From contig JACKKC010000006.1 in assembly GCA_020637615.1 (NCBI GenBank), forward strand, positions 54,703 to 118,702: 64,000 bases of DNA, in the 5' to 3' direction. Origin of the DNA: Rhodovulum sp. GTDB taxonomy: Bacteria; Pseudomonadota; Alphaproteobacteria; Rhodobacterales; Rhodobacteraceae. Shown here piece after piece: positions 40,953 to 49,269 of this stretch. The stretch's first letter is position 1; every line of letters begins with the position of its first letter. The notes under the pieces are model-generated. The model was given only the letters and a program-made list of their open reading frames with translations. It was not told the origin of the DNA and searched no databases. The position numbers and the translations under genes are program-made.

Positions 40953-41972
40953 TCACTTGAAGAACGCCGATTTCAGGTCGTCCACGCTCACCGTCTCGGT
41001 GACCGAGTAGTAATCCGGCTTGCCTTCGGCGCTGGCGCGCGCCGCCTCGACGTTCTCGCCGGAGATGAAGGGGATCGGGATGTAGAGCGCATTGCCGTAG
41101 ACCCCGGAGATCTTGCTCGCGTCGATCTCGTTGCCCTGCAGCATCAGCACCGCCGCATTGAGCGCCGAGGCCATGACGCCGGGCGGGTTGACCGAAGCGG
41201 CGGTGGTGTAGCCCTTCTCCTCCCAGGTATCGAGGAAGTCCTTGCGGATCTCGCCGGTCGCGGCGATGTCGTCGCGGCCCGCGGCCTCGATGGCGCGCCA
41301 GGCGCCGGCGGCCATGCCGTCCTGGACCCAGACGCCGTCGAGATCGGGATTGGAGGCGAGCAGGGTCTGCATGGTCTGCTGGCCCTGCGCCTGGTCCCAG
41401 TTGGCATTGGCCTCGTTGACGACCTCGATGCCGGGATACTCCTTGAAGACCTCCTGGTAGCCCTCGACGCGCATCTGGTTGGCCGGGTGCCCGGCGACGC
41501 CGTTGATGGCCACCACCTTGCCCTCGCCGCCGAGCGTCTCGGCGAGCCATTTCGCCGATTGCATCGCCCAGCCCTTCTGGTCGATGCCGACGTAATAGGC
41601 GTCCGGCGAGGAGACCTCGGCGTCGGTGGCGATCACGAGGATGCCCTGGCCCGCGGCCTGGGCGATGATCGGATCGAAGGCGGTGGGGCTGTTGGGGTTG
41701 ATGATGATGGCATCGACGCCCTGGTTGATCATGTTGCGCACGACGTTGATCTGGCCCTGCACGTCCATGTCGGCGGAGGAGATCACCAGCTCGATATTGA
41801 CGCCCTGGTCCGCCCAGGCCGCCGCGGCCGCCTGCGCCTCCTCGATCATCTGGGTGCGCCATTCGGAGCCGACCCAGCCGTTCGAGAGCCCGATGGTATA
41901 GTCTTCGGCGAGCGCGGGGGCGGCGAGCAGCGCCGTGAGCGCGATGGTTGCGAGCATCTTCCTCTTGGTCAA
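40953..41972 (-). CDS. Periplasmic sugar-binding protein of an ABC transporter
   Basis: About 339 residues: a signal peptide (KRKMLATIALTALLAAPALA) then a type I periplasmic binding fold (YTIGLSNGWVGSEWRTQM, GVDAIIINPNSPTAF, VWVQDGMAAGA). A TTG start is proposed because AAAGGGAG lies 6 bases upstream; an ATG 15 bases inside is the alternative. Related to RbsB/YtfQ-like binding proteins; ligand unknown. It lies 61 bases before the ATPase gene. Confidence 0.88.
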   Translation of the reverse strand: MTKRKMLATIALTALLAAPALAEDYTIGLSNGWVGSEWRTQMIEEAQAAAAAWADQGVNIELVISSADMDVQGQINVVRNMINQGVDAIIINPNSPTAFDPIIAQAAGQGILVIATDAEVSSPDAYYVGIDQKGWAMQSAKWLAETLGGEGKVVAINGVAGHPANQMRVEGYQEVFKEYPGIEVVNEANANWDQAQGQQTMQTLLASNPDLDGVWVQDGMAAGAWRAIEAAGRDDIAATGEIRKDFLDTWEEKGYTTAASVNPPGVMASALNAAVLMLQGNEIDASKISGVYGNALYIPIPFISGENVEAARASAEGKPDYYSVTETVSVDDLKSAFFK

Positions 41973-42197
41973 AGCTTTCTCCCTTTCGTTGGTTGCGCGC
42001 GGTTTTTCGCGCATTCTTCGGCGATCTTTCCGGCCGGACCCTCGCCGGCTCGGGCCATGCGGCCGGTCCCGGCAGCGGGTTCGCCCGGTCGCTCTGGATG
42101 GCGTCGCGTCGCCGAGCGGAAGCATGGACGCCTCCGACCGCGCCGACAAGTCGAATTGTCGTTGCGTCACAGTTCGTTCGGCGCCGGCGGCGCCCGC

Positions 42198-43112
42198 CTA
42201 TTTCACATAGGGCCGCAGCACGTCGCGGGCCATGAGGAAGCCGCGCTTGACCGCCGCGTCCGTGCCCTCGAAGGTCCGGTCCTCGTGCTCGACGATCACC
42301 GGCCCGTCGTAGCCCGCCCGGTAGAGCTCCGAGAAGAAGCCCGGCCAGTCCACGTCGCCGAGCCCCGGCATGCGCGGCACCTGCCAGCCCATGCCGACCG
42401 ACATCACGCCGTGCTCGTAGAGCCCGTCCCGGTCGATCATCACGTCCTTGGCATGGACATGGACCATCCTGCCGCCGAATTCGCGGATGAACCGGCCCTG
42501 GTCGATCATCTGCCAGACGAGATGGCTCGGGTCGAAGTTCATGCCCACGGCCTCGCCCCATTCCTCGAAGATGCGCCGCCAGATCCGCGGCGAATAGGCG
42601 ATGTTGTGGCCGCCGGGCCATTCGTCCGCCGAGAAGATCATCGGGCAGTTCTCGAAGGCGAGCGTCACGCCGCTGTCGCGGGCATGGGCCACGATCTCCG
42701 GGAAGATCACGCGCGCGCGGTCCCAGTTGCGGTCGGCATCGAGGCTCCGGTCCCCGCCGAGGAAGGTGTTGACCACGCCCACCCCCATCAGCCCCGCCGC
42801 GGTGATCACCTTCTTGAGATGCCCGATGACCTGCTCGCGATGGGCGGCCTCCCCGTGGAGCGGGTTGGGGTAGTAGCCCAGCGCCGAGATCGCGACGCCC
42901 GTCTCGCCGAGCGCGGCCGCGATCTCGCGCGCCCGGGCCCCGGTGATGCCGTCCACGTCGATATGCGAGGTTCCCGCGTAGCGCCGCGCCTCCCCGCCCG
43001 AGGCGGGCCAGCAGGCGATCTCCAGCGCCTCGAACCCGGCCGAGGCGCTCCAGCGCGCGACCTCCATCAGCTCGGTGTCGGGAAAGGGTGCCGTCAGCAG
43101 ACCGAGTTTCAT
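42198..43112 (-). CDS. Xylose isomerase-like TIM-barrel sugar isomerase/epimerase
   Basis: 304 residues of the AP endonuclease family 2 / sugar phosphate isomerase fold. Metal-ligand strands are visible: TLAFENCP (Glu), GMNFDPSHLVW (Asp/His), MVHVHAKD (His) and VIVEHED (Glu). Members isomerise or epimerise ketoses, inositols or sugar acids. It is first of the ABC importer unit, 225 bases ahead of the binding-protein gene, so it presumably acts on the imported sugar or polyol. Divergent from the oxidase-like operon. Confidence 0.85.
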   Translation of the reverse strand: MKLGLLTAPFPDTELMEVARWSASAGFEALEIACWPASGGEARRYAGTSHIDVDGITGARAREIAAALGETGVAISALGYYPNPLHGEAAHREQVIGHLKKVITAAGLMGVGVVNTFLGGDRSLDADRNWDRARVIFPEIVAHARDSGVTLAFENCPMIFSADEWPGGHNIAYSPRIWRRIFEEWGEAVGMNFDPSHLVWQMIDQGRFIREFGGRMVHVHAKDVMIDRDGLYEHGVMSVGMGWQVPRMPGLGDVDWPGFFSELYRAGYDGPVIVEHEDRTFEGTDAAVKRGFLMARDVLRPYVK

Positions 43113-43263
43113 GCCATCATCCTTTCTGTTGCGGCGAGGGCGATCCGGTTTTCTCTTCCGCCGCAGGCGCCCGCGTCAAGCGGACCCCGTCCCGGGTACG
43201 CGGCGATCGCATCCAGGACTCCTTCATTCTTCCTCGACCGCATCGCCGAAGACCGCGCCGCTC

Positions 43264-43277
43264 TTGACAAAAGTCAT
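43264..43277. promoter_or_regulatory. FNR/NnrR-type box upstream of the haem-copper operon
   Basis: TTGAC-AAAA-GTCAT matches the CRP/FNR-superfamily dyad TTGAC/T-N4-(G/A)TCAA at 9 of 10 positions. It lies about 135 bases before the first gene. This site class serves FNR/FnrL (low O2) and NnrR/DNR (NO) regulators; the GTCA form is common at NO-responsive promoters. Confidence 0.6.
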
Positions 43278-43411
43278 GGATGCGGCGGCGGGAAGAATGC
43301 CTACTCGGCCCCGCGCGATACCAGATCGACCGGCGCAGACCCACGCCGCCGCGGCACCCGCCGGGCGGTGCGGTCGGGTGTCGGGTGCGGCCGGGGCAGA
43401 GGAGGGACACC

Positions 43412-43591
43412 ATGGCGGAAAACGACGGGAACGGGGCAGGTGAATCGGCACCGCTCGAGCCGATCCCGGTCATGCAGCGGGTGCTCGACAACCCGTTCCT
43501 GCTGCTCTTTCTCGGCGTCACGATCCCGACGGTGCTCTACCTCATCTGGGGCGTGATGGAGATCATTTCGGTTCCGATCGCCCCCAACTGA
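43412..43591 (+). CDS. Small one-helix subunit of the haem-copper complex
   Basis: 59 residues: a Gly/Glu-rich start, then a single membrane helix (NPFLLLFLGVTIPTVLYLIWGVMEI) and a short tail. It resembles in build the one-helix subunit IIa of ba3-type oxidases. GGAGGG precedes the ATG and the next gene starts 27 bases on. Called a subunit because of position and topology. Confidence 0.7.
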   Translation: MAENDGNGAGESAPLEPIPVMQRVLDNPFLLLFLGVTIPTVLYLIWGVMEIISVPIAPN

Positions 43592-43618
43592 TCCAGAGCA
43601 CTTCCGAAAGGCGCAGCC

Positions 43619-44173
43619 ATGGCCATTGACCCCCCGAGCAACCGCCTCTGGTGGAAGGAGCCGATCCACCGCATCGAGCTGGGCTGGATCATCATCGCCT
43701 TCCTCTGGGGGCTGTTCATGTTCTTCTTCATGATCGCCTGGCATTTCATCGGCAATCAGAACCTCTCGACCGAATCCTATCGCGTGCTTCCCGAGCAGTA
43801 TCAGGAGCGGGTCGAGCTCTTCGCCGAGGAGCACCAGCTGCTCGATGCCAGCGGCGAGCCTGTCGACGTGGACGGGGTGCCGGTGGTCAGCCCGCCGCCG
43901 GGCGAGGACGCCTATCTGCTCGGGCGGCTCTGGGAATGGTGGCCGGTGCTGGAGCTCAAGAAGGGGGAGGCCTACCGGCTGCATCTCTCCTCGGCGGACT
44001 GGCAGCACGGATTCTCGCTCCAGCCGGTGAACATCAACATCTCGGTTCACCCGGGCTACGAGCAGATCATCACGCTGACGCCGACCGAGACCGGCGAGTT
44101 CGGCATCGTCTGCAACGAATTCTGCGGAATCGGCCATCACACGATGACCGGTCTCATCCGAGTCGTCGAATAG
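43619..44173 (+). CDS. Haem-copper reductase subunit II with a CuA centre
   Basis: 184 residues: one N-terminal membrane helix (WIIIAFLWGLFMFFFMIAW) then a cupredoxin domain on the periplasmic face. The full CuA ligand set is present: His130, Cys165, Glu167, Cys169, His173 and Met176 (CNEFCGIGHHTM). It takes electrons from a c-type or blue-copper donor. The single helix and short length match B-family (ba3-like) subunit II rather than A-family. It precedes the catalytic subunit by 9 bases. Confidence 0.92.
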   Translation: MAIDPPSNRLWWKEPIHRIELGWIIIAFLWGLFMFFFMIAWHFIGNQNLSTESYRVLPEQYQERVELFAEEHQLLDASGEPVDVDGVPVVSPPPGEDAYLLGRLWEWWPVLELKKGEAYRLHLSSADWQHGFSLQPVNINISVHPGYEQIITLTPTETGEFGIVCNEFCGIGHHTMTGLIRVVE

Positions 44174-44182
44174 GGGGGCGTC

Positions 44183-45913
44183 ATGACCACCATTGATCAC
44201 GGACCGATCGGGCTCCCCGCGGCGAACGTCAGCTACCGCACCTGCCCGTTCACGGGCCGCCGGATCGAGCGCAATGCCGAGCTTCTGATCCGGGCCAATG
44301 CCGTGGCGGCGGTGGTCTTCCTCGCGGTGGGCGGGCTCTTCGGCCTGCTCGTGGCGCTGACGCGCTGGCCCGCGGTGCAGCTCCTACCGGCGGAATGGTT
44401 CTATCTGGTGCTGACCGGGCACGGGGCGAACGTGCTCCTGTTCTGGATCATCTTCTTCGAGATCGCGGTGCTCTATTTCGCCGCGACCTTCCTGCTGAAC
44501 TGCCGGCTCGCGACGCCGCGCTTCGCCTGGCTCGCCTTCGCGCTGATGGTGGTGGGGGGCGTCCTGGCCAATTACGTCGTGCTCCAGGGCGACTCGACGG
44601 TGATGTTCACCTCCTATCCGCCGATGATGGCCGATCCGCTGTTCTATCTCTCGCTGATCCTCTTCGCGGTCGGCGCGCTGATCGGCGTGATGGTGTTCTT
44701 CGGGACGCTGGTGGTCGCCCGCGCCGAGGGCACCTACGAGGGATCGGTGCCGCTCGTGACCTTCGGCGCGGTGACCGCCGCGATCATCGCGGTCTTCACC
44801 CTGGCCTCGGGCGCGATCATCCTGATCCCGACCTGGCTCTGGTCGATGGGGCTGATCGCCGGCATCGACTCGCTGATGTACAAGCTCGTCTGGTGGGGCA
44901 TGGGCCATTCCTCCCAGCAGATCAACGTCGCGGCGCATATCGCGATCTGGTACGCCATCGCCGCCATGGTCGTGGGCGCCAAGCCGCTGTCGGAGAAGGT
45001 CAGCCGCTTCGCCTTCCTGATGTACGTGCTCTTCCTGCAGCTCGCCTCGGCGCACCATCTGCTGGCGGAGCCGGGGATGAGCTCGACCTGGAAGATCGTC
45101 AACACCAGCTACATGATGTATCTCGCGGTCATGGGCTCGATGCTGCACGGCCTGACCGTGCCCGGCGCCATCGAGGCGGCGCAGCGTCGCAACGGCTTCG
45201 ACCGCGGCTATTTCGACTGGCTGACCAAGGCGCCCTGGGGCAACCCGGCCTTCGCCGGCATGTTCATGAGCCTGGTGATGTTCGGCTTCATCGGCGGCAT
45301 CTCCGGCGTGATCCTGGGAACCGAGCAGCTGAACGTGCTGATGCACAACACGATCTACGTGCCCGGCCACTTCCATGGCACCGTGGTCGCGGGCACCACG
45401 CTCGCCTTCATGGCGATGACCTATCTGGTGATCCCGATCATCTTCCAGCGCGACATCATCTGGCCGAGGCTCGCGAGATGGCAACCCTATCTCTTCGGCC
45501 TGGGGGTCGCGGGCATCTCGCTCTTCATGATGGGGGCGGGCACGCTCGGGGTGCCGCGGCGGCACTGGGACATCTCGCTGATCGACTCGATCATCCCCTA
45601 TGAATTCGCCTCGGGCGCCTATCTGATGATGGGGCTGAACGGCCTGTCGGCGATCGTCGCGGCCGCCGGCGGGCTGCTCTACGTGGTGCTGGTGGTGGCC
45701 TCGGTGGTCGCGGGGCCGCGGCTCGACCGCCCCGGCGCGACCCTGACCTTCCCGCTGCACAAGGGCGGCGCCGAGGCGGTGTCGCATTACGGCAGCGCGG
45801 GCACGCTGAAGATCCCGGGCACGATCATCCTCGTGGCGATCTTCTTCGGCGCCTTCATCCTCTACTACTTCATCAACTGGAAGTATCTCTCGGCCCTGTG
45901 GCTGTTCAACTGA
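44183..45913 (+). CDS. Haem-copper reductase subunit I lacking the active-site tyrosine (candidate NO reductase)
   Basis: 576 residues, about 13-14 membrane helices. Metal ligands are intact: His80 (low-spin haem), His242 and His291/His292 (CuB), His396 (high-spin haem) and His398 (low-spin haem) in VPGHFH. In O2 reductases of A and B families the CuB His is followed four residues later by the cross-linked Tyr (H-x3-Y). Here the segment is GHSSQQ, with Gln246 at that place. Tyr is essential for O-O cleavage, and its loss is seen in NO-reductase branches (for example eNOR-type enzymes). Automatic annotation would call this a b(o/a)3-type cytochrome oxidase. NO reduction is my inference. Confidence 0.85.
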   Translation: MTTIDHGPIGLPAANVSYRTCPFTGRRIERNAELLIRANAVAAVVFLAVGGLFGLLVALTRWPAVQLLPAEWFYLVLTGHGANVLLFWIIFFEIAVLYFAATFLLNCRLATPRFAWLAFALMVVGGVLANYVVLQGDSTVMFTSYPPMMADPLFYLSLILFAVGALIGVMVFFGTLVVARAEGTYEGSVPLVTFGAVTAAIIAVFTLASGAIILIPTWLWSMGLIAGIDSLMYKLVWWGMGHSSQQINVAAHIAIWYAIAAMVVGAKPLSEKVSRFAFLMYVLFLQLASAHHLLAEPGMSSTWKIVNTSYMMYLAVMGSMLHGLTVPGAIEAAQRRNGFDRGYFDWLTKAPWGNPAFAGMFMSLVMFGFIGGISGVILGTEQLNVLMHNTIYVPGHFHGTVVAGTTLAFMAMTYLVIPIIFQRDIIWPRLARWQPYLFGLGVAGISLFMMGAGTLGVPRRHWDISLIDSIIPYEFASGAYLMMGLNGLSAIVAAAGGLLYVVLVVASVVAGPRLDRPGATLTFPLHKGGAEAVSHYGSAGTLKIPGTIILVAIFFGAFILYYFINWKYLSALWLFN

Positions 45914-45930
45914 GCCTCGGGGAAGGACCG

Positions 45931-46812
45931 ATGCTCGTCGCCCTGAACATGACCTTCTCGATCATGAAGCTGCGGATCGGCAGCTTCATCGCCCTGGCGG
46001 CGCTGGCGGGCATCGTCACCGGCGGCGGCAGGATCGGCTGGCTGGAAGGCACGGTCTTCGCGCTCGGCGTGCTCGGGGCCTCGGGCGCGGCGGGCGCCTT
46101 CAACCAGTATCACGAGCGCGAGCGCGACCGGCTGATGGCCCGCACCCACAACCGGCCCTTCGCCAACGGCACGCTCAAGGCCGGCCCGATCTGGCCGGCG
46201 ACCTTCGCCCTGCTGCTCGCCGGCTCGCTGATGATGGCCTGGTCGGTGGGCGGGACGCTGGCGACGGTGCTGGTCTTCCTCGGGGCGGTGACCTACGGGG
46301 TGGTCTATACCGTCTGGCTGAAGGCGCGCTCGGTCTGGAACATCGTGATCGGCGGGGCCGCGGGCAGCTTCGCGGTACTCGCCGGCGCCGCGGCGGCCGC
46401 CCCCGAGCAGGGGCCGGCGCTGGGCCCGGTGCCGGTGCTGCTCGCGGGCGTGCTCTTTCTCTGGACGCCGCCGCATTTCTGGAGCCTCGCGGTGACGCGC
46501 TGCGAGGACTATCGCCGCGCCGGCATCCCGATGCTGCCGGTGGTCTCCGAGCCCGCCGTCTGGGCGCCGGTCATCTTCTGCCATGTGGCGGTGCTGGTGG
46601 CGCTCTCGTTCCTGCCGCTGGCCTTCGGGATGGGGCCGCTCTACGGCGCCTTCGCCGCGCTCGGCGGGCTGCCCTTCCTGCTCGCGGCCTGGAGGCTCCT
46701 GCGCGCCCCGGGGCGGCAGGCGGCGATGCGGACCTTCCGGGCCTCGCTGGCCCAGTTCGCCCTGCTGGCGACGGGGGTTATCCTCGACGGAGCGGCGCGA
46801 TGGGCTGCCTGA
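45931..46812 (+). CDS. Protohaem IX farnesyltransferase-like (CtaB/UbiA family)
   Basis: 293 residues, UbiA prenyltransferase fold with 8-9 helices. The CtaB motifs are NQYHERERDRLMARTHNRPF (canonical N-x3-D-x3-D, here with Glu for the first Asp), YTVWLKARSVWNIVIGGAAG and LWTPPHFWSLAVTRCEDYRRAGIPMLPV. It should convert haem B to haem O or a related prenylated haem for the adjacent catalytic subunit. GGGGAAGG supports this ATG. It overlaps the SCO gene by 13 bases. A second CtaB for the main oxidase is presumably elsewhere. Confidence 0.87.
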   Translation: MLVALNMTFSIMKLRIGSFIALAALAGIVTGGGRIGWLEGTVFALGVLGASGAAGAFNQYHERERDRLMARTHNRPFANGTLKAGPIWPATFALLLAGSLMMAWSVGGTLATVLVFLGAVTYGVVYTVWLKARSVWNIVIGGAAGSFAVLAGAAAAAPEQGPALGPVPVLLAGVLFLWTPPHFWSLAVTRCEDYRRAGIPMLPVVSEPAVWAPVIFCHVAVLVALSFLPLAFGMGPLYGAFAALGGLPFLLAAWRLLRAPGRQAAMRTFRASLAQFALLATGVILDGAARWAA

Positions 46813-47666
46813 GCGAGGTCATCCGGGCGGCGATGCTCGCGCTCTGCCTGCCCGCCGCGGGCGCCGCCACCACGCAGACGGCGATGCCGCGGCCCGAGGC
46901 GCTCGACGCGAAGGCGGTCTACGAGACCAGCCAGGCGGCCGTCGGCGGGAGGCTCGGCGAGCATGTGCTGCGCGACCAGAACAACGCGCCGCTGGCGCTC
47001 GCGGAGTTCCGCGGCCGGCCGCTGGTGATCTCGCTGATCTTCACCAGCTGCAGCTCGATCTGCCCGGTCACCACCGAGCATCTGCGCGACGCGGTCGCCG
47101 ATGCCCGCGCGGTGCTCGGCGGCGCGGGATTCGCGGTGCTGACCTTCGGCTTCGACGCCCGTGGCGACCGGCCGGCGCAGCTCAAGGCCTTCGCCAGCAC
47201 CCATCGGCTCAACGGCATCGCGGACTGGCACCTCGCGAGCGCCGACGAGGCGACCACCGAGGCGCTCTTGGCGGATCTCGGCTTCAGCTGGCGCGCCGCG
47301 GCCGGCAATCTCGACCATGTCACCCAGACCTCGATCATCGATGCCGAGGGCCGGGTCTATCGCCAGATCTACGGCGAGACCTTTCCCCTGCCGGTCTTCA
47401 TGGAACCGCTGAAGGATCTGGTGCTGGGGCGGACGACGCAATCGCTCGCGCCGGAGGATCTGTGGAACCGCCTGACGTTTCTCTGCACCGTCTACAATCC
47501 CCTGACCCGCGCCTATCGCTTCGACTACGGCATCCTCTTCGGGATCTTCTTCGGCGCGCTCTCGCTGATCCTGGTCGCGGTGGTGATCCTGCGGCTCTGG
47601 CTGGAGATGCGCCGGGCCGCGCGGCAACGGGTCGGCCCGACCGGACCGCAGGCCCAGCCGAGGTGA
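46800..47666 (+). CDS. SCO1/SenC-type copper chaperone
   Basis: 288 residues: an N-terminal signal or anchor, then a thioredoxin-fold domain with the copper site Cys84-x3-Cys88 (TSCSSICP) and distal His173 (NLDHVTQTS). Unusually, it has a C-terminal membrane helix (YGILFGIFFGALSLILVAVVILRLWL). SCO proteins metallate the CuA site of subunit II, consistent with the CuA-containing subunit in this operon. It lies between the CtaB-like gene and the cytochrome b fusion gene. Confidence 0.9.
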   Translation: MGCLSEVIRAAMLALCLPAAGAATTQTAMPRPEALDAKAVYETSQAAVGGRLGEHVLRDQNNAPLALAEFRGRPLVISLIFTSCSSICPVTTEHLRDAVADARAVLGGAGFAVLTFGFDARGDRPAQLKAFASTHRLNGIADWHLASADEATTEALLADLGFSWRAAAGNLDHVTQTSIIDAEGRVYRQIYGETFPLPVFMEPLKDLVLGRTTQSLAPEDLWNRLTFLCTVYNPLTRAYRFDYGILFGIFFGALSLILVAVVILRLWLEMRRAARQRVGPTGPQAQPR

Positions 47667-47670
47667 CGCC

Positions 47671-49269
47671 ATGAGCCTCCGTGCGACGCTGCGCCGCGGC
47701 CTCGACCGTGCCGAACGCGGGCTCGACCCGCTCTTCGGCCCGGACTGGAACCCGCTCGCCAATCTCGGGCCGCTGGGGTGGTTCCTGTTCTGGATCGTGG
47801 CGGCGACCGGGGTCTATCTCTTCATCTTCTTCGACACCGGGGTGGTGGATGCCTATGCCTCGGTGGAATGGCTGAGCAACGACCACTGGTTCCATGCCGG
47901 GGTGGCGCGCAGCCTGCACCGCTATGCCTCGGACCTCATGGTCGTGGTGATGCTGCTGCATCTCGCGCGCGAATTCGTCTACGACCGCTACCGCGGCAAG
48001 CGCTGGTTCTCCTGGGTCACCGGCGTGCCGATCGTCTGGTTCGTCTACATGTCGGGCATCACCGGCTACTGGCTGGTCTGGGACCAGCTGGCGCAATACG
48101 TGGCGCAGACCTCGACCGAGCTTCTCGACGCGCTGCCGATCTTCGCCGAGCCGATCGCGCGCAACTTCCTCACGCCCGAGAGCCTCTCCAGCCGCTTCTT
48201 CACCCTGCTGGTGTTCCTGCACATCGCCATCCCGCTGATCCTGCTGCTCGCGATGTGGATCCATATCCAGCGCATCAGCCTGGCGCGCACCAAGCCGCCG
48301 CGCGGCCTCGCGGCGATCACGCTCGCCGCGCTCGTCGTCGTGTCGCTCGTGCTGCCGGCCAGCTCGCAGGGGCCGGCGGATCTCGCCACCGTGCCGGCGG
48401 TCGTGGGGCTCGACTGGTTCCTGCTCGGGCTCTATCCGGTCATCGACATGGTGCCGCCCGGGGTCATCTGGACCGGGGCGCTCCTCTTCACCCTCGTCCT
48501 CATCGGCCTGCCCTGGGCGCCGCCGCGGGCCGAGGCGCCCGCCGCGAAGGTGTTCCTCGACCATTGCAACGGCTGCTCGCGCTGCGTCGCCGATTGCCCC
48601 TACGGCGCCATCACCCTGGTGCGGCGCAGCGACGGCGCGCCGTTCCTGCACGAGGTGGAGGTCGATGCCGGCCGCTGCGTGGCCTGCGGGATCTGCATGG
48701 GCTCCTGCCCCTCCTCGACACCGTTCCGCCGCTCCGGCGATCTGATCACCGGCATCGACCTGCCCGAGCGGTCGCTGGCGGCGCTGCGGGCGGAAGTGAT
48801 CGAGGCCGCGGCGCAGCTGACGGGCACCGGGCGGGTGCTGACCATCGCCTGCGGCTTCGGCGCCGGCGGCGCGCCGGCACCGGGCCGGGTGGTGCTGCCC
48901 TGCGTGGCCATGGCCCCGCCCTCGCTCTTCGACTTCATCCTCAGCCGCGGCCTCGCGGACGGGGTCGCCATCGCCGGCTGCGCCGAGCGCGACTGCCAGA
49001 ACCGGCTGGGCCGCAGCTGGACGCTGCAGCGCATCGCCCGCGAGCGCGACCCCTTCCTGCGCAACCGGGTTCCGCGCCCGCGGCTGCTGACCGTCTGGGC
49101 CGGCCCGAGCGAGGTGGCGCGGCTCGAAGCCGAGACCGCCGGCTTCGCCGAGGCGCTCGCGGCGATGGGACCCTATGCCGACCAACGCCCGCTCGATCCG
49201 GCCGAGGCGCGGGGCGCGGCGGCGGCGACGACGGCACGCGCGGAGCAGATCGTCGAGGCGGCGAAATGA
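47671..49269 (+). CDS. Cytochrome b / 2[4Fe-4S] ferredoxin / MvhD-like fusion
   Basis: 532 residues in three parts. Residues 30-280 form a bc1-type cytochrome b N-domain with two haem pairs, His83/His184 and His97/His198 (14 apart on each helix). Residues 295-350 form a ferredoxin with CxxCxxCxxxCP (299-309) and CxxCxxCxxxCP (336-346). The C-terminal part has four further Cys (394, 411, 437, 442), with GCAERDCQNRLG resembling the MvhD/FlpD domain that binds [2Fe-2S] and links to flavin-based partners. It probably carries electrons between quinone, a soluble carrier and the haem-copper enzyme. The partner is unknown. It overlaps the next gene by ATGA. Confidence 0.85.
   Translation: MSLRATLRRGLDRAERGLDPLFGPDWNPLANLGPLGWFLFWIVAATGVYLFIFFDTGVVDAYASVEWLSNDHWFHAGVARSLHRYASDLMVVVMLLHLAREFVYDRYRGKRWFSWVTGVPIVWFVYMSGITGYWLVWDQLAQYVAQTSTELLDALPIFAEPIARNFLTPESLSSRFFTLLVFLHIAIPLILLLAMWIHIQRISLARTKPPRGLAAITLAALVVVSLVLPASSQGPADLATVPAVVGLDWFLLGLYPVIDMVPPGVIWTGALLFTLVLIGLPWAPPRAEAPAAKVFLDHCNGCSRCVADCPYGAITLVRRSDGAPFLHEVEVDAGRCVACGICMGSCPSSTPFRRSGDLITGIDLPERSLAALRAEVIEAAAQLTGTGRVLTIACGFGAGGAPAPGRVVLPCVAMAPPSLFDFILSRGLADGVAIAGCAERDCQNRLGRSWTLQRIARERDPFLRNRVPRPRLLTVWAGPSEVARLEAETAGFAEALAAMGPYADQRPLDPAEARGAAAATTARAEQIVEAAK

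Noticed and set aside
43412..45913. Ordinary aerobic cytochrome c oxidase (ba3 type)
   Set aside because: The helix VI tyrosine is replaced by Gln, and the gene context is not that of a standard oxidase; kept as NO-reductase-like with uncertainty.
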